Assembly: GCA_944327245.1 (NCBI GenBank)
Contig: CALVHD010000003.1
Span: forward strand, 43,793-107,792
Direction of reading: 5' to 3'
Length of the DNA: 64,000 bases
Source: Candidatus Gastranaerophilales bacterium
GTDB taxonomy: Bacteria > Cyanobacteriota > Vampirovibrionia > Gastranaerophilales > Gastranaerophilaceae
Part shown: positions 63,850 through 64,000 of the stretch, in pieces
Layout: each line of letters opens with the position of its first letter
How positions within the stretch are numbered: the stretch's first letter is position 1
Program-made: the position numbers and the translations under genes
Notes under the pieces: generated by a model
Databases searched by the model: none
What the model was told of the DNA's origin: nothing
What the model saw: the letters and a program-made list of their open reading frames with translations, nothing else

Positions 63850-64000
63850 AACAAAAAAATAAGCAAATTGTAATTTAACGGGACATTTTATCTGCACGCA
63901 TAAAAAGATTATTCGGCAAAGTCGGCTTTGTGCTTGATTTTTGCTAGTCGGAAGTAATCGTTTTATATGTTACAAAATGGTCTTTTACTGGTCTTGATTG

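Noticed and set aside
63850..64000. Attachment site or further gene after the initiator tRNA
   Set aside because: The last 150 bases show no repeat of the tRNA end and no supported frame; the window ends too soon.

Overview
The window is low-GC (roughly 30 %), densely coded bacterial chromosome with no phage, insertion sequence or CRISPR array that I can see. The likely source is a non-photosynthetic cyanobacterial relative of the Melainabacteria/Gastranaerophilales type (inference, about 65 % sure). Supporting it are a phycobilisome-lyase-type HEAT-repeat protein, a Gram-negative envelope (arabinose-5-phosphate isomerase for Kdo, a Spy-like periplasmic protein, a possible outer-membrane barrel), flagellar export genes, a flavodiiron protein and radical-SAM enzymes typical of anaerobes, and many lineage-specific coiled-coil or 'FKG'-tagged proteins. 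The genetic code is standard.

Layout. 1-3.8 kb: possible outer-membrane protein, a GT-C-type membrane glycosyltransferase and small unknowns. 3.9-8.8 kb: sbcD-sbcC, then a flavodiiron protein. 8.8-13.3 kb: AMP-forming acyl ligase, DUF151 nuclease-family protein, DUF1858 protein, tRNA-Leu, a 400-base AT-rich leader and the HEAT-repeat gene. 13-18.6 kb: trmFO-pepA operon, FtsB/DivIC-like protein, asparaginase. 18.7-20 kb: flaG-fliS-fliT-like. 20-25 kb: aroF-glyQ-two APC permeases in one operon. 25-31.8 kb: rnhA, rmuC, a zinc-ribbon membrane protein, ftsH. 31.8-38.9 kb: folK, HI0933-type flavoprotein, lpd-lipA, a MerR regulator, rimO and a second GT-C-like membrane protein. 39-41.2 kb: a three-gene ECF sigma module. 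41.3-49.8 kb: fusA, EF-hand protein, two paralogous MGW coiled-coil proteins, rsmD, a CoA-disulfide-reductase-type enzyme, a phosphomevalonate/dNMP-kinase-like enzyme, a uridine-kinase-like enzyme, rnpA-rpmH. 49.9-64 kb: proC, uvrB, kdsD, tRNA-Cys, uvrC, lineage-specific paralogs, bL25, folP, a Cys-cluster protein, LOG, GT2 and initiator tRNA.

Most of the window is housekeeping. The parts most worth following are: (1) the ECF module at 39.6-40.8 kb, whose architecture (75-aa single-pass protein, ECF sigma factor, Spy-like periplasmic protein) resembles the CnrYXH trans-envelope metal-sensing system and which has an ECF-like promoter in front; (2) a recurrent arrangement in which a -10-like box sits 6-7 bases before the ATG of genes that lack a Shine-Dalgarno sequence, suggesting frequent leaderless transcripts; (3) a UvrC that ends where the C-terminal helix-hairpin-helix domain should begin; (4) several lineage-specific families (MGW coiled coils, FKG-tagged proteins, one with a possible cysteine-peptidase fold). 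Convergent genes often share their stop codons in a 4-base overlap, another sign of compaction.

All functional calls come from motif and family recognition by eye. No similarity search was run.
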